In this document: positions 18,601 to 27,768 of the stretch, piece after piece | How the letters are laid out: each line of letters begins with the position of its first letter | Numbering within the stretch: the stretch's first letter is position 1 | Assembly (NCBI GenBank): GCA_947489685.1 | Contig: CANLEM010000002.1 | Coordinates: 558,001 to 622,000 of the forward strand | Origin: an uncultured Aquimarina sp. | Lineage (GTDB): Bacteria; Bacteroidota; Bacteroidia; Flavobacteriales; Flavobacteriaceae | Direction of reading: 5' to 3' | Length of the DNA: 64,000 bases | Program-made: the position numbers and the translations under genes | The notes under the pieces: generated by a model | Told to the model about the DNA's origin: nothing | The model's input: only the letters and a program-made list of their open reading frames with translations | The model's database searches: none

Positions 18601-18605
18601 AAAAT

Positions 18606-18989
18606 TCACTTAATCTTAACAAGGGAAATAATAAAGAAAATCCATCCTAAAATTAACAAAAATCCTCCCAAAGGTGTAATAAAACCAATACTTGACAAAG
18701 AAATCCCTAAAACACTATCTATCACCAAAAGGTATATCGAACCCGAAAAAAGGGTTATTCCCCCCATAAAAAGATAAAAGATTCGTTTCTGTGACGATGC
18801 ACTTAAAACAGTCATATTTCCTAAAATAATGCATGCAATAGCATGATACATTTGGTATCGCACCCCGGTTGTAAAAGAAGCAACACTATCTGCATCTACT
18901 AATTTCTCCAAGCCATGGGCTCCAAAAGCACCCAAAAGCACTGCTATTAATGCGGTAACCGCACCTGTAATCAAAATTGTTTTATTCAT
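18606..18989 (-). CDS. DUF423 family membrane protein
   Basis: 127 residues with four transmembrane helices. The N-terminal GAFGAHGLEK and the following YQMYHAIACIILG segment are the signature of DUF423 (YgdD) proteins. No biochemical function is established. It lies upstream of pckA on the same strand, but pckA has its own promoter in the gap, so the two need not be cotranscribed. The region to the divergent gene at 19142 holds a CAAAGTTA element (minus TAACTTTG, 19117) that could be its promoter. Confidence 0.88.
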   Translation of the reverse strand: MNKTILITGAVTALIAVLLGAFGAHGLEKLVDADSVASFTTGVRYQMYHAIACIILGNMTVLSASSQKRIFYLFMGGITLFSGSIYLLVIDSVLGISLSSIGFITPLGGFLLILGWIFFIISLVKIK

Positions 18990-19141
18990 TCTTGTTTAAT
19001 TAATATTTGACTTTTCAAGTCTACAAATTCATGTTTTTAGACATATTTTTTAAAGAAACATAATTAATCCAGTAAAAATGAGATCCGATTTTTTAAGGTA
19101 TTTATTACATTCGTATCAAAGTTATCAAAATATAATCTGGT

Positions 19142-20512
19142 ATGCGAAAAATCCTAGTCATTGGTGCGGGTAAATCTACCGCCGTATTAATTAAATATTT
19201 TCAGGATAAGTCTATTTCTGAAAATCTACATATCGTTATCGGCGATATTTCATTAGAAAATGCCAATAAACTAGCCAATAATCACTCTCATAGCGAAGCA
19301 ATGCTGTTAGACGTTTTTGATAAAGCTTCTCGTGAGAAAGCAATTCAAAACGCAGATATTGTTGTATCAATGCTTCCTGCAAGATTTCATATTGAAGTTG
19401 CTAAAGATTGTTTACGATTCGAAAAATGCATGGTCACAGCTTCTTATGTAAGCAAAGAAATGCAAGAATTAGATGCCGAAGTTCGCAAAAAAGGACTCAT
19501 TTTTATGAACGAAATTGGTGTTGATCCAGGAATTGATCATATGAGTGCAATGCAGGTAATTGATCGTATCAGAAATAAAGGTGGTAAAATAATTTTATTC
19601 GAATCATTTACAGGAGGACTTGTAGCACCCGAAAGTGATACCAATTTATGGAACTATAAATTTACATGGAATCCTCGAAATGTAGTTATCGCAGGACAAG
19701 GAGGAGCGGCCGAATTTTTACAGGAAGGCACCTATAAATACATCCCGTATCACAAATTATTTAGAAGAACCGAATTCCTCGAAGTAGAAGATTATGGTCG
19801 TTTTGAGGCATATGCCAATCGAAATTCTTTAAAATATCAAAGTATTTACGGCCTAGAGGATATTTTAACTTTATACAGAGGAACAATACGACGTGTTGGT
19901 TTTTCAAGAGCATGGAATACTTTTGTACAATTAGGAATGACTGCAGATGACTATGTTATGGAAAACTCTGAGAATATGAGTTATAGAAGTTTTACAAATT
20001 CTTTTTTAGCCTACTCTCCAACTGATTCTGTAGAACTCAAACTTAGGCATTACTTAAAAATTGATCAAGACGATATTATGTGGGATAAACTTTTGGAGCT
20101 TGATCTTTTTAATCCTAATAAAAAAATAGGCATTGCCAATGCCACTCCAGCGCAAATTCTTCAAAAAATATTAATGGATAAATGGACACTGGATCAAGGA
20201 GACAAGGATATGATAGTCATGTATCACAAGTTTGGATATGAACTTAATGGTGTTCGCGAACAAATTGACGCTACTATGGTGAGTATAGGAGAAAATCAAA
20301 CCTATACAGCTATGGCCAGAACAGTAGGATTACCTGTAGCCATGGCTACACTTAAAATATTGAATAGAGAAATCACATCTACGGGTGTTCAAATCCCTAT
20401 CCATAAAGAGGTGTACGACCCTATACTCAAGGAACTTGAGGAATACGGCATCGTATTTAATGAAAAGAAACGAGATTATCTCGGATACAATCCTGATGGT
20501 GTGAAAGGGTAA
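19142..20512 (+). CDS. saccharopine dehydrogenase-like oxidoreductase
   Basis: 456 residues. An N-terminal NAD(P)-binding Rossmann domain (ILVIGAGKSTAVLI, DIVVSMLPARFH) is followed by the saccharopine dehydrogenase catalytic domain (NEIGVDPGIDHMSAM, FTGGLVAPESDTN). Characterised relatives interconvert saccharopine with lysine or glutamate plus aminoadipate semialdehyde. In flavobacteria without the aminoadipate route a role in lysine breakdown is more likely, but that is inference. An Lrp/AsnC regulator follows after about 100 bases on the same strand and may control it. Confidence 0.87.
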   Translation: MRKILVIGAGKSTAVLIKYFQDKSISENLHIVIGDISLENANKLANNHSHSEAMLLDVFDKASREKAIQNADIVVSMLPARFHIEVAKDCLRFEKCMVTASYVSKEMQELDAEVRKKGLIFMNEIGVDPGIDHMSAMQVIDRIRNKGGKIILFESFTGGLVAPESDTNLWNYKFTWNPRNVVIAGQGGAAEFLQEGTYKYIPYHKLFRRTEFLEVEDYGRFEAYANRNSLKYQSIYGLEDILTLYRGTIRRVGFSRAWNTFVQLGMTADDYVMENSENMSYRSFTNSFLAYSPTDSVELKLRHYLKIDQDDIMWDKLLELDLFNPNKKIGIANATPAQILQKILMDKWTLDQGDKDMIVMYHKFGYELNGVREQIDATMVSIGENQTYTAMARTVGLPVAMATLKILNREITSTGVQIPIHKEVYDPILKELEEYGIVFNEKKRDYLGYNPDGVKG

Positions 20513-20586
20513 TCTTTATTACATCTATAAACTTAAAAATCATAAGTTTAACAGCTTTTAACATTTCAAATTTGAATCATTAATCG

Positions 20587-20594
20587 TATTTTTG
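20587..20594 (+). promoter_or_regulatory. -7 box for the Lrp/AsnC gene (candidate)
   Basis: TATTTTTG fits TAnnTTTG, 26 bases before the ATG. Just upstream lies the palindrome TTCAAATTTGAA, a possible autoregulatory site for an Lrp-type dimer. Confidence 0.4.
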
Positions 20595-20619
20595 ATTGAT
20601 ATTTGAAACTATGTAGCGT

Positions 20620-21090
20620 ATGAAAGGTCAGGGCAACTCATTAAAAATTGATGGTATTGATAAAGAAATTCTTAGAAGTTTTATGGAAGACGCTCGTATA
20701 CCTATATTAGAAATTGCCCGAAAAGTAGGGATTTCTGGGGCTGCTATTCATCAAAGACTTCGAAAAATTGAGGCTTCTGGGCTAATTGCCGGATCCAAAT
20801 TTATAATCGATCCAAAAATACTTGGATATAAAACCATGGCCTTTGTGGGTGTATTTTTAGACAAAGCCGTAAGCAATCCAAAAGCTGTTAAACAACTTAA
20901 AGACATCCCAGAAGTAATAGAGTGTCATTATACTACAGGAAATTGGTCTATTTTTATCAAAATCCTTTGCAAGGATAACGAACACTTAATGAACGTTTTA
21001 AACAAAGATATTCAGGCTATAGATGGGGTATCCCGAACGGAAACTTTTATATCATTAGACCAACAAATCGATAGGCAAATTAAAATATAA
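20620..21090 (+). CDS. Lrp/AsnC family transcriptional regulator
   Basis: 156 residues. An N-terminal winged helix-turn-helix (ILEIARKVGISGAAIHQRLRKIEASG, about residues 25-50) is joined to a C-terminal RAM/AsnC ligand-binding domain (MAFVGVFLDK, ECHYTTGNWSIFIKI). Such proteins form octamers that bind amino acids and regulate amino-acid genes. The saccharopine dehydrogenase-like gene upstream and alanine dehydrogenase 0.9 kb downstream are plausible targets. A terminator shared with the convergent peptidase gene follows. Confidence 0.93.
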   Translation: MKGQGNSLKIDGIDKEILRSFMEDARIPILEIARKVGISGAAIHQRLRKIEASGLIAGSKFIIDPKILGYKTMAFVGVFLDKAVSNPKAVKQLKDIPEVIECHYTTGNWSIFIKILCKDNEHLMNVLNKDIQAIDGVSRTETFISLDQQIDRQIKI

Positions 21091-21092
21091 AG

Positions 21093-21123
21093 AGGTCTTA
21101 AAAGTAACACACTCTTAAGACCT
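21093..21123. terminator. terminator between Lrp and zinc peptidase genes
   Basis: AGGTCTTAA and TTAAGACCT form a 9-bp perfect stem with a 13-base loop, followed by TCCTTTTTCT on the plus strand. Confidence 0.75.
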
Positions 21124-21148
21124 TCCTTTTTCTATTTAAGATTGTATA

Positions 21149-21841
21149 TTAATCTCTTCTTCCTAAAAAAATCGAAATAAAATATAGTAAGGTTGCCAAA
21201 GAACCTAGGGCCGCTACAACATAAGTTCGTGCTGCCCATTTTAAAGCATCTTTGGCCCCGGCATACTCCTGAGTAGTTACCATATTTTTATTCTCTAACC
21301 ATGCTAATGCCCTATTACTGGCATCATATTCTACAGGCAGGGTAATGAATGCAAATAATGTGGTCACAGCAAATAACAGAATTCCTGCAAGGAAAACTGT
21401 ATTTCCAAAAACCATTCCTGAGGCAGATAAAACCAACCCTCCCATAATCACAATATTCGAAAGTTTACTAGCTACTCCAACTGCAGGTACAATTTTAGAT
21501 CTCATCGTTAGCCATCCATACGCCTTAGCATGTTGTACTGCATGACCTACCTCATGTGCCGCTACCGCTGCTGCTGCTGCGTTACGTTGACTATATACCC
21601 CTTCACTTAGGTTTACTGTTTTTTTCAAAGGATTGTAATGATCTGTAAGCATCCCTGGTGTAGAAATTACCTGCACATCACTTATTCCATTATCCTGCAA
21701 CATTTTTGTTGCAATCTCTGCTCCACTCATTCCGTTTTGTAAGTGCAAATTTGAATACTTCTTAAATTTACTTTTAAGCCTATTACTCACAAATGAACTT
21801 ACTAAAAAAATAATCCCTGCAATGATATAATATCCCATCAT
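21149..21841 (-). CDS. membrane zinc metallopeptidase (YugP family)
   Basis: 230-residue membrane protein with the zinc motif HEVGH (in AAHEVGHAVQHAKAY), an N-terminal membrane helix and three more helices after the active site. This matches the neutral zinc metallopeptidase family including Bacillus YugP, whose substrates are unknown. The segment TPGMLTDHYNPLKKTVNLSE before the motif is typical of the family. It lies downstream of ald but is separated from it by a terminator, so it is probably transcribed independently. Confidence 0.9.
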   Translation of the reverse strand: MMGYYIIAGIIFLVSSFVSNRLKSKFKKYSNLHLQNGMSGAEIATKMLQDNGISDVQVISTPGMLTDHYNPLKKTVNLSEGVYSQRNAAAAAVAAHEVGHAVQHAKAYGWLTMRSKIVPAVGVASKLSNIVIMGGLVLSASGMVFGNTVFLAGILLFAVTTLFAFITLPVEYDASNRALAWLENKNMVTTQEYAGAKDALKWAARTYVVAALGSLATLLYFISIFLGRRD

Positions 21842-21889
21842 AACTTTATCTTTTTTGTGTTTGTTAAATGTACAATATTAAAAGCAAAA

Positions 21890-21910
21890 ACCTCGCCATA
21901 AAAGCGAGGT
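21890..21910 (-). terminator. terminator of ald
   Basis: The minus strand has ACCTCGC, a 7-base loop and GCGAGGT followed directly by TTTTTGCTTTT. It lies between the ald stop and the peptidase start. Confidence 0.88.
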
Positions 21911-21949
21911 CTTCAGTTAAATAAACTTGAGTTAGCCAATAAGTCGAGT

Positions 21950-23065
21950 CTACTTTATATACGTATCTACATCATATAATGGAAGGCCAAATGCCTCTGA
22001 TATAGCCGGATACACCACATCTCCATTAATAACGTTTAGTCCTTTTTTAAGTGGCTCATTTTCTGCACAAGCCTTTTTCCAACCTTTATTTGCCAATTGC
22101 ACGGCATATGGCAAAGTGACATTAGTTAATGCCAAAGTTGAAGTATACGGTACCGCTCCTGGCATATTTGCAACCGAATAATGCACCACATCATCAATAA
22201 TATAAACAGGGTCTTGATGTGTTGTTGGTTTTGTAGTTTCAAAACAGCCTCCTTGATCTACAGCTACATCTACCAACACGGTTCCTGGGCGCATATCTTT
22301 TAGCATATCACGAGTAATTAATTTTGGCGCTTTGGCTCCCGGAATTAATACTCCACCTACAATAAGATCTGATGTCTTTATATGTTTACGAATAGTATGT
22401 TCATTAGAATACTCTGTATTGATATTAGCTGGCATTACGTCATCAAGATATCGTAATCTTTTTGGACTAATATCTAATATCGTTACATCAGCTCCCATTC
22501 CTGCTGCCATTTTTGCAGCTTGCGTACCAACAACACCGCCTCCAAGAATCAAAACCTTAGCAGGAGCTACACCGGGTACTCCTCCTAGCAAAATCCCTCT
22601 TCCTTTTAGAGGTTTTTCAAGATATTTTGCACCTTGTTGTATCGACATTCTTCCTGCAACCTCACTCATAGGAGTTAACAGTGGTAAGCTACGATCAGGA
22701 TCTTCTACTGTTTCGTAAGAAATACACACAGATTTACTATCAATCATCGCATCCGTTAAGACCTCACTAGAAGCAAAATGAAAATATGTAAAAAGTAACT
22801 GATCTTTTTTGATCAATTTATATTCTGGTTCAATAGGCTCTTTAACCTTAATGATCATTTCTGCGGTCTGATATACCTCTTCAATTGTAGGTAAAATTTT
22901 TCCTCCTACACTAATATATTCATCATCGCTAAATCCACTTTGAAGACCAGCATTATGTTGAATGAAAACGGTATGACCATGTCTAACGAGCTCCATAGTC
23001 CCAGCAGGCGTCACACCTACTCTATTCTCATTATTTTTGATTTCCTTGGGAACACCAATTATCAT
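21950..23065 (-). CDS. ald: alanine dehydrogenase
   Basis: 371-residue enzyme that reversibly deaminates L-alanine to pyruvate with NAD. The N-terminal MIIGVPKEIKNNENRVG, the catalytic-region YFHFAS and the Rossmann stretch KVLILGGGVVGTQAAKMA are diagnostic, as is the closing GLNVINGDVVYPAIS. Length is exactly that of the family. Lrp-type regulators control ald in other bacteria, and one is encoded 0.9 kb away on the opposite strand. A strong terminator follows. Confidence 0.97.
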   Translation of the reverse strand: MIIGVPKEIKNNENRVGVTPAGTMELVRHGHTVFIQHNAGLQSGFSDDEYISVGGKILPTIEEVYQTAEMIIKVKEPIEPEYKLIKKDQLLFTYFHFASSEVLTDAMIDSKSVCISYETVEDPDRSLPLLTPMSEVAGRMSIQQGAKYLEKPLKGRGILLGGVPGVAPAKVLILGGGVVGTQAAKMAAGMGADVTILDISPKRLRYLDDVMPANINTEYSNEHTIRKHIKTSDLIVGGVLIPGAKAPKLITRDMLKDMRPGTVLVDVAVDQGGCFETTKPTTHQDPVYIIDDVVHYSVANMPGAVPYTSTLALTNVTLPYAVQLANKGWKKACAENEPLKKGLNVINGDVVYPAISEAFGLPLYDVDTYIK

Positions 23066-23199
23066 ATTCTTATTTTTTGGTCGAAAATAGATGTTTTTAT
23101 GAAATAATGCAATAAAACATACCTCAAAAATATCTTATTGATAATTTTGTAACACTTTCAGTTAATTTGTTAAAAAACGATAAGAATAATAGTCGTTAA

Positions 23200-23460
23200 T
23201 TAATTTTTATAACGACACTTAAAAAATATCAATAAGAAGCCTGATATCGCTGTAATAAAATTTGCCAAGATAATCGGAAAACTATCTATCAAAAAGCCAT
23301 AAACCAACCAACATAGAACACCTAGCACAAAGATTATTAACATAGATAAGGACAAACTATCTGCAGATTTTGTTTTCCAGGTTTTATAGACTTGCGGTAA
23401 AAACGCTGATGTAGTCAATAATGCAGCTACTAACCCTAAAACTTCTACAAAATTCATCAT
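23200..23460 (-). CDS. SemiSWEET family sugar transporter
   Basis: 86 residues from MMNFVEV; an upstream in-frame ATG at 23487 would add nine residues. Three transmembrane helices form one triple-helix bundle with the PQ-loop motif (TSAFLPQVYKTWKTKSADSLS), the hallmark of bacterial SemiSWEETs, which dimerise to move sugars passively. The second half ends in a positively charged tail. The gene stands alone between ald and the small GG peptide. The transported sugar is unknown. Confidence 0.88.
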   Translation of the reverse strand: MMNFVEVLGLVAALLTTSAFLPQVYKTWKTKSADSLSLSMLIIFVLGVLCWLVYGFLIDSFPIILANFITAISGFLLIFFKCRYKN

Positions 23461-23584
23461 ATACAATACAAAATAAGATATCAGCATACACTCTGTTTAC
23501 CTAAACCACTGAAAAATTGTTGCTTCACTAGTAAAAAATCAATATATTAATCAAATATAATTTTTTTTCTAAAACACTAAATCA

Positions 23585-23764
23585 ATGAAAAACAGAAATA
23601 ACAATTCGTTAAAAAAATGGGAGGTAGAAGCGCTGAACAGAAATGCTTTGGGAATGGTATTTGGTGGGACAGCTAGTACACCTCCAAAAGAAGATGAAGT
23701 TGTTGAATTTAAACAGGGAAATGACAGAGTTGTAAGAAAAAAACCCAGCAGAACAACTTACTAG
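23585..23764 (+). CDS. 59-residue peptide with double-glycine leader (putative RiPP-type precursor)
   Basis: ATG at 23585, TAG at 23762. The first 28 residues are charged and amphipathic (LKKWEVEALNRNALGMVFGG), with hydrophobic positions spaced before a Gly-Gly pair, as in Bacteroidota double-glycine leaders cut by C39 peptidase transporters. The rest (TASTPPKEDEVVEF and a basic tail ending in SRTTY) would be the core, and it lacks cysteine. There is no nearby peptidase, radical SAM enzyme, lanthionine enzyme or transporter, so it would be an orphan precursor matured in trans. Its length falls below common ORF cutoffs. The frame is clean and sits in an otherwise empty gap. Reality of the gene is likely; the precursor role is inference. 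Confidence 0.6.
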   Translation: MKNRNNNSLKKWEVEALNRNALGMVFGGTASTPPKEDEVVEFKQGNDRVVRKKPSRTTY

Positions 23765-23785
23765 TTCAACATATAACAAAAAAAT

Positions 23786-23820
23786 AAGACAGCTTTTCTG
23801 TTTAAAAGAAAAGCTATCTT
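23786..23820 (-). terminator. terminator of leuS, possibly also of the GG peptide
   Basis: AAGACAGCTTTTCT pairs with AGAAAAGCTATCTT (one C-A mismatch). On the minus strand it is followed by ATTTTTTTG, fitting leuS; on the plus strand T residues are fewer. Confidence 0.8.
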
Positions 23821-23852
23821 ATTCATCCTGTAATTTACGAGTAATAAATTCT

Positions 23853-26666
23853 TTATCCTACTACATTGACAATCTTACCTGGCACCACAATCACCTTTTT
23901 AGGTTCACGCCCTGCCAATTGTTGTTGAGTTTTTTCATGAGCCATAACGGCCGTTTCTATTTCTTCTTTATTAAGGTCCAAAGATAATTCTAAGGTAAAA
24001 CGCATTTTACCATTAAACGAAATTGGATATTGCTTTGTACTCTCTACCAAGTGTTTCTCTTCGAATACAGGAAATGGAGCTGCCGAAATAGATTGGTCAT
24101 GCCCTAGTTGACTCCATAACTCTTCTGCTATATGCGGTGCATAAGGAGATATTAGTACCAACAAAGGTTCTAAGATTGCTTTCGAATTACATTTTTGAGC
24201 AGTCAATTCGTTTACAGCAATCATAAAAGTACTTACCGAAGTATTAAATGAGAAATTCTCTATATCCTCTTCGACCTTTTTTATTGTCTTGTGCAAGGTT
24301 TTTAAATTATCTTTTGTTGGTTCTGTATTGGTAACCCCAAATACATCTCCATTATAATATAGTTTCCATAATTTTTTCAAGAACGAATGCACCCCGGTTA
24401 TTCCAGCTGTATTCCATGGTTTTGCCTGTTCTAATGGCCCCAAAAACATCTCATATAGACGTAAACTGTCTGCTCCATATTGTTCACAAATACCATCTGG
24501 ATTAACTACATTAAACCATCGCTTAGACATTTTTTCTACCTCACGACCAACGATATATTTATCAGACTCAAGTATAAACTCTGCATCTGCAAATTGAGGT
24601 TGCCATTGCTTTAATCCTTCTAAATCTAGTTCATCAGAGTTATTAATCAAACCTACATCTACTCTAAGTTCTTCGGTTTGATATTGATCTTTTAGCTCTT
24701 TGGTAACATAAGTATTAGTGCCACTTACCCTATAAATTATTGCACTAGTTCCCAAAATCATTCCTTGGTTGATTAATTTTTTGGCGAATTCATCAACGGG
24801 TACAACACCTCGATCAAACAAAAATTTCTGCCAAAAACGTGCGTACAACAAGTGACCGGTAGCATGCTCGCTTCCTCCTATATATAGATCTACTTCTTTC
24901 CAATAGTCGATCGCATCTTTAGAAAACACCTCATCTACATTGTTTGGGTCCATATAACGATTAAAATAATACGAACTTCCTGCCCATCCTGGCATGGTGT
25001 TTAACTCTAAAGAAAAGATGTTAGCATTATCAATTAGGGTATTAGAAACCACCTTATTGTTTACTGCATCCCATGCCCATACATCTGCACGGCCTAATGG
25101 CGGCTCTCCAGTTTCGGTAGGTAAATATTTTTCAACTTCGGGTAACTCTAAGGGTAAATATTTTAGATCGATCATCTGCGGCATCCCATCTACATAATAC
25201 ACCGGAAATGGTTCTCCCCAATAGCGCTGACGACTAAATACGGCATCACGCAATCTGTAATTAATTTTCCCTTCGCCTTGCCCTAATTTTTCTAATTCAT
25301 AAATAGCAGTTTTCACTGCCTTCTTATATTTTAATCCATTCAAGAAATCTGAATTCGCAATAATGGTATTGTCTTTATCTGCAAATGCTTCTTCAGAAAT
25401 ATCTATACCCTCAAAAATATTAGGAATCTCAATCCCAAAATGTTTTGCAAAATCATAATCTCTTTGGTCACCACAAGGCACGGCCATTACCGCTCCTGTA
25501 CCATATCCTGCTAATACATAATCCCCGATCCAAATAGGCACAGGCTTCTTAGTAAAAGGATGTTCTGCATAGGCACCAGTAAACACACCACTAATAGTTT
25601 TTACATCGGCCATACGCTCACGTTCACTCCTTTTGGCTGTAGCCTCAACATAAGCTTCTATTTCGGCCTTTTGTCTTGCAGTAGTTATCTTTTGTACTAA
25701 TTCGTGCTCTGGAGCAAGAGTCATAAAACTTACTCCAAAAATTGTATCGGGTCTGGTAGTAAATACCTCGATGATCTCATTATGATCCTGTACATTAAAA
25801 GTTACACTTGCTCCTTCGGATCTTCCGATCCAATTGGTTTGAGAATCTTTTAATGGTTGCGGCCAATCTATAGTATCTAATCCATCTAATAACCGTTGTG
25901 CGTATGCAGAGATGCGCATACTCCATTGCGTCATCTTTTTACGAATCACAGGATAACCTCCTCGTTCAGACACACCATTTACAATTTCATCATTTGCCAA
26001 TACAGTTCCTAATTGAGGGCACCAATTTACTTCGGTCTCTGCCAGATAGGTTAATCTATATTTAAGCAATATTTCTTGCTTTTCTTTTGATGAAAAATTA
26101 TCCCAATCTTCTGCTGTAAAATCATTTATATCTTCATCGCATACTGCATTTACCGTTTTATTTCCTTCAACTGCAAAAAGACTTTCCAGATCTTCAATTT
26201 TTCTCGCTTTTTTGGTATCATTATCATACCAAGAATTAAAAAGTTCTATAAAAATCCATTGTGTCCATTTGTAAAATTGAGGATCACTGGTTCTTACTTC
26301 TCGACTCCAATCAAATGAAAATCCTATTTTATCTAATTGCTCTCTATACCGAGCTATATTTTCTTTGGTAGTAATAGCTGGATGTTGACCTGTTTGGATT
26401 GCATATTGCTCTGCCGGCAATCCAAAAGAATCATACCCTTGAGGATGTAATACATTGAATCCTTTGTGGCGCTTGTAACGCGCATAGATATCACTGGCAA
26501 TATATCCCAGTGGGTGTCCTACATGTAATCCCGCTCCTGATGGATAAGGAAACATATCCAAAACATAATATTTTGGCTTTGCATTATTATTTTCGGCTTT
26601 AAACGTTTCCTTTTCTGCCCAATATTTCTGCCACCTGGCTTCAATTGTATTAAAATCGTAACTCAT
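23853..26666 (-). CDS. leuS: leucyl-tRNA synthetase
   Basis: 937-residue class I synthetase charging tRNA-Leu. HVGH (residues 48-51) within YPSGAGLHVGHPLGY and KMSKR near residue 713 are the two signature motifs. The editing domain (TTRPDTIFGVSFM) and the anticodon-binding and C-terminal domains are complete. At 937 residues it is longer than the E. coli enzyme (860); insertions between the N-terminal catalytic half and the editing domain, usual in Bacteroidota, probably explain this. Its promoter is at 26686. Confidence 0.98.
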   Translation of the reverse strand: MSYDFNTIEARWQKYWAEKETFKAENNNAKPKYYVLDMFPYPSGAGLHVGHPLGYIASDIYARYKRHKGFNVLHPQGYDSFGLPAEQYAIQTGQHPAITTKENIARYREQLDKIGFSFDWSREVRTSDPQFYKWTQWIFIELFNSWYDNDTKKARKIEDLESLFAVEGNKTVNAVCDEDINDFTAEDWDNFSSKEKQEILLKYRLTYLAETEVNWCPQLGTVLANDEIVNGVSERGGYPVIRKKMTQWSMRISAYAQRLLDGLDTIDWPQPLKDSQTNWIGRSEGASVTFNVQDHNEIIEVFTTRPDTIFGVSFMTLAPEHELVQKITTARQKAEIEAYVEATAKRSERERMADVKTISGVFTGAYAEHPFTKKPVPIWIGDYVLAGYGTGAVMAVPCGDQRDYDFAKHFGIEIPNIFEGIDISEEAFADKDNTIIANSDFLNGLKYKKAVKTAIYELEKLGQGEGKINYRLRDAVFSRQRYWGEPFPVYYVDGMPQMIDLKYLPLELPEVEKYLPTETGEPPLGRADVWAWDAVNNKVVSNTLIDNANIFSLELNTMPGWAGSSYYFNRYMDPNNVDEVFSKDAIDYWKEVDLYIGGSEHATGHLLYARFWQKFLFDRGVVPVDEFAKKLINQGMILGTSAIIYRVSGTNTYVTKELKDQYQTEELRVDVGLINNSDELDLEGLKQWQPQFADAEFILESDKYIVGREVEKMSKRWFNVVNPDGICEQYGADSLRLYEMFLGPLEQAKPWNTAGITGVHSFLKKLWKLYYNGDVFGVTNTEPTKDNLKTLHKTIKKVEEDIENFSFNTSVSTFMIAVNELTAQKCNSKAILEPLLVLISPYAPHIAEELWSQLGHDQSISAAPFPVFEEKHLVESTKQYPISFNGKMRFTLELSLDLNKEEIETAVMAHEKTQQQLAGREPKKVIVVPGKIVNVVG

Positions 26667-26685
26667 TAATCTAAAATTAAGATCG

Positions 26686-26693
26686 CAAATTTA
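26686..26693 (-). promoter_or_regulatory. -7 box of leuS
   Basis: The minus strand reads TAAATTTG followed by CGATC, 19 bases before the leuS ATG. It fits TAnnTTTG; no -33 TTG is evident. Confidence 0.45.
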
Positions 26694-26722
26694 CGATTTT
26701 ATGCGAGTTAAATAGTAGATTA

Positions 26723-27661
26723 CTATAAGTTCTTATAATTTGACCTTGCTTTGGTTTCCATAAGCTGTAAACAAGTGTAAATAAAAGTATTAACAGGAGT
26801 CTTTATGTTTAACCTTTCTCCTTCACTTACGATAAATCCATTAAAATTATGGAGTTCTGAAGGCCTTCCTTCCATAATATCTCTTTGTGTAGACGCAGTT
26901 GAACCATGCGGTTGTCTACCGATAAATCCTAGAGTGTTTCCAACAACATTTCTTGGAAATTTAACATTTTTAGCGATAGCTATTGCATAAATCTCTTGAG
27001 CTGTCTTTTCTAATATTTGCTGAAGTCCCTGATGATGATACATTTCTCCAATATTTGCCCTGCTTAAGGCTCCCAGACCACTAACGGTAGCAATAAACAT
27101 AAATTTTTTCCATATGTCTGTTATGATATTTTCAGAAATCCTATTTTGAAATCCAGCATAATTAAATGTTTTCTTAATAAGGTGTACCCTGGTCGTTTGA
27201 TCACCATTTACTTCACCAAAAATGATTTCGGGTTGATGTCCGAAATGAGAAATAACACCGGGAGCTTCTATCTTGCTATAAATCTTGCACAATCCTCCTA
27301 AAACATGTTTTGCGCCAATGATTGATTGTATTTTCTCAACATTATCCGCACCATTTTGTAACGGAATAACTACGGTGTCTTCATGCAATATAGGTTGGAT
27401 TAATTTTGCTGCCTCTACAACCTGCCAAGATTTTGTGCATATTAATATAAGATCTGCCTTTTCGACATTTTCTATAGCATCTGTAGCATTAAAAGGACGC
27501 GTTACGAAATCACCATCAATACTTTTAACATGTAATCCATGTTGTTGAATCGCTTCGAGGTGTTTTCCTCTAGCCACCAAAGTAACTTTTTGTCCAGAAT
27601 TTGAAATTTTCCCTCCAAAATATCCTCCTACACCACCAACTCCAATAATAACTATGTGCAT
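26723..27661 (-). CDS. ketopantoate reductase family protein
   Basis: 312 residues. The N-terminal Rossmann motif GVGGVGGYFGGK, the segment VVIPLQNGADNVEKI and the C-terminal region with STASTQRDIMEGRPSELHNFNG are those of 2-dehydropantoate 2-reductase (PanE), which makes pantoate for coenzyme A using NADPH. Many family members act on other 2-keto acids, and no pan genes are near, so I leave the symbol empty. It lies upstream of leuS on the same strand with a promoter in between, and is divergent from ftsX. Confidence 0.85.
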   Translation of the reverse strand: MHIVIIGVGGVGGYFGGKISNSGQKVTLVARGKHLEAIQQHGLHVKSIDGDFVTRPFNATDAIENVEKADLILICTKSWQVVEAAKLIQPILHEDTVVIPLQNGADNVEKIQSIIGAKHVLGGLCKIYSKIEAPGVISHFGHQPEIIFGEVNGDQTTRVHLIKKTFNYAGFQNRISENIITDIWKKFMFIATVSGLGALSRANIGEMYHHQGLQQILEKTAQEIYAIAIAKNVKFPRNVVGNTLGFIGRQPHGSTASTQRDIMEGRPSELHNFNGFIVSEGERLNIKTPVNTFIYTCLQLMETKARSNYKNL

Positions 27662-27768
27662 ATTAATTAATTTAATAGATAAGAATGTTTTTAAGTATAC
27701 GTTATTCGTATATAAACCAAAGTTAATTAACTATTCTTTATTATTTTTACCCGAAAATTAGGTAATCT

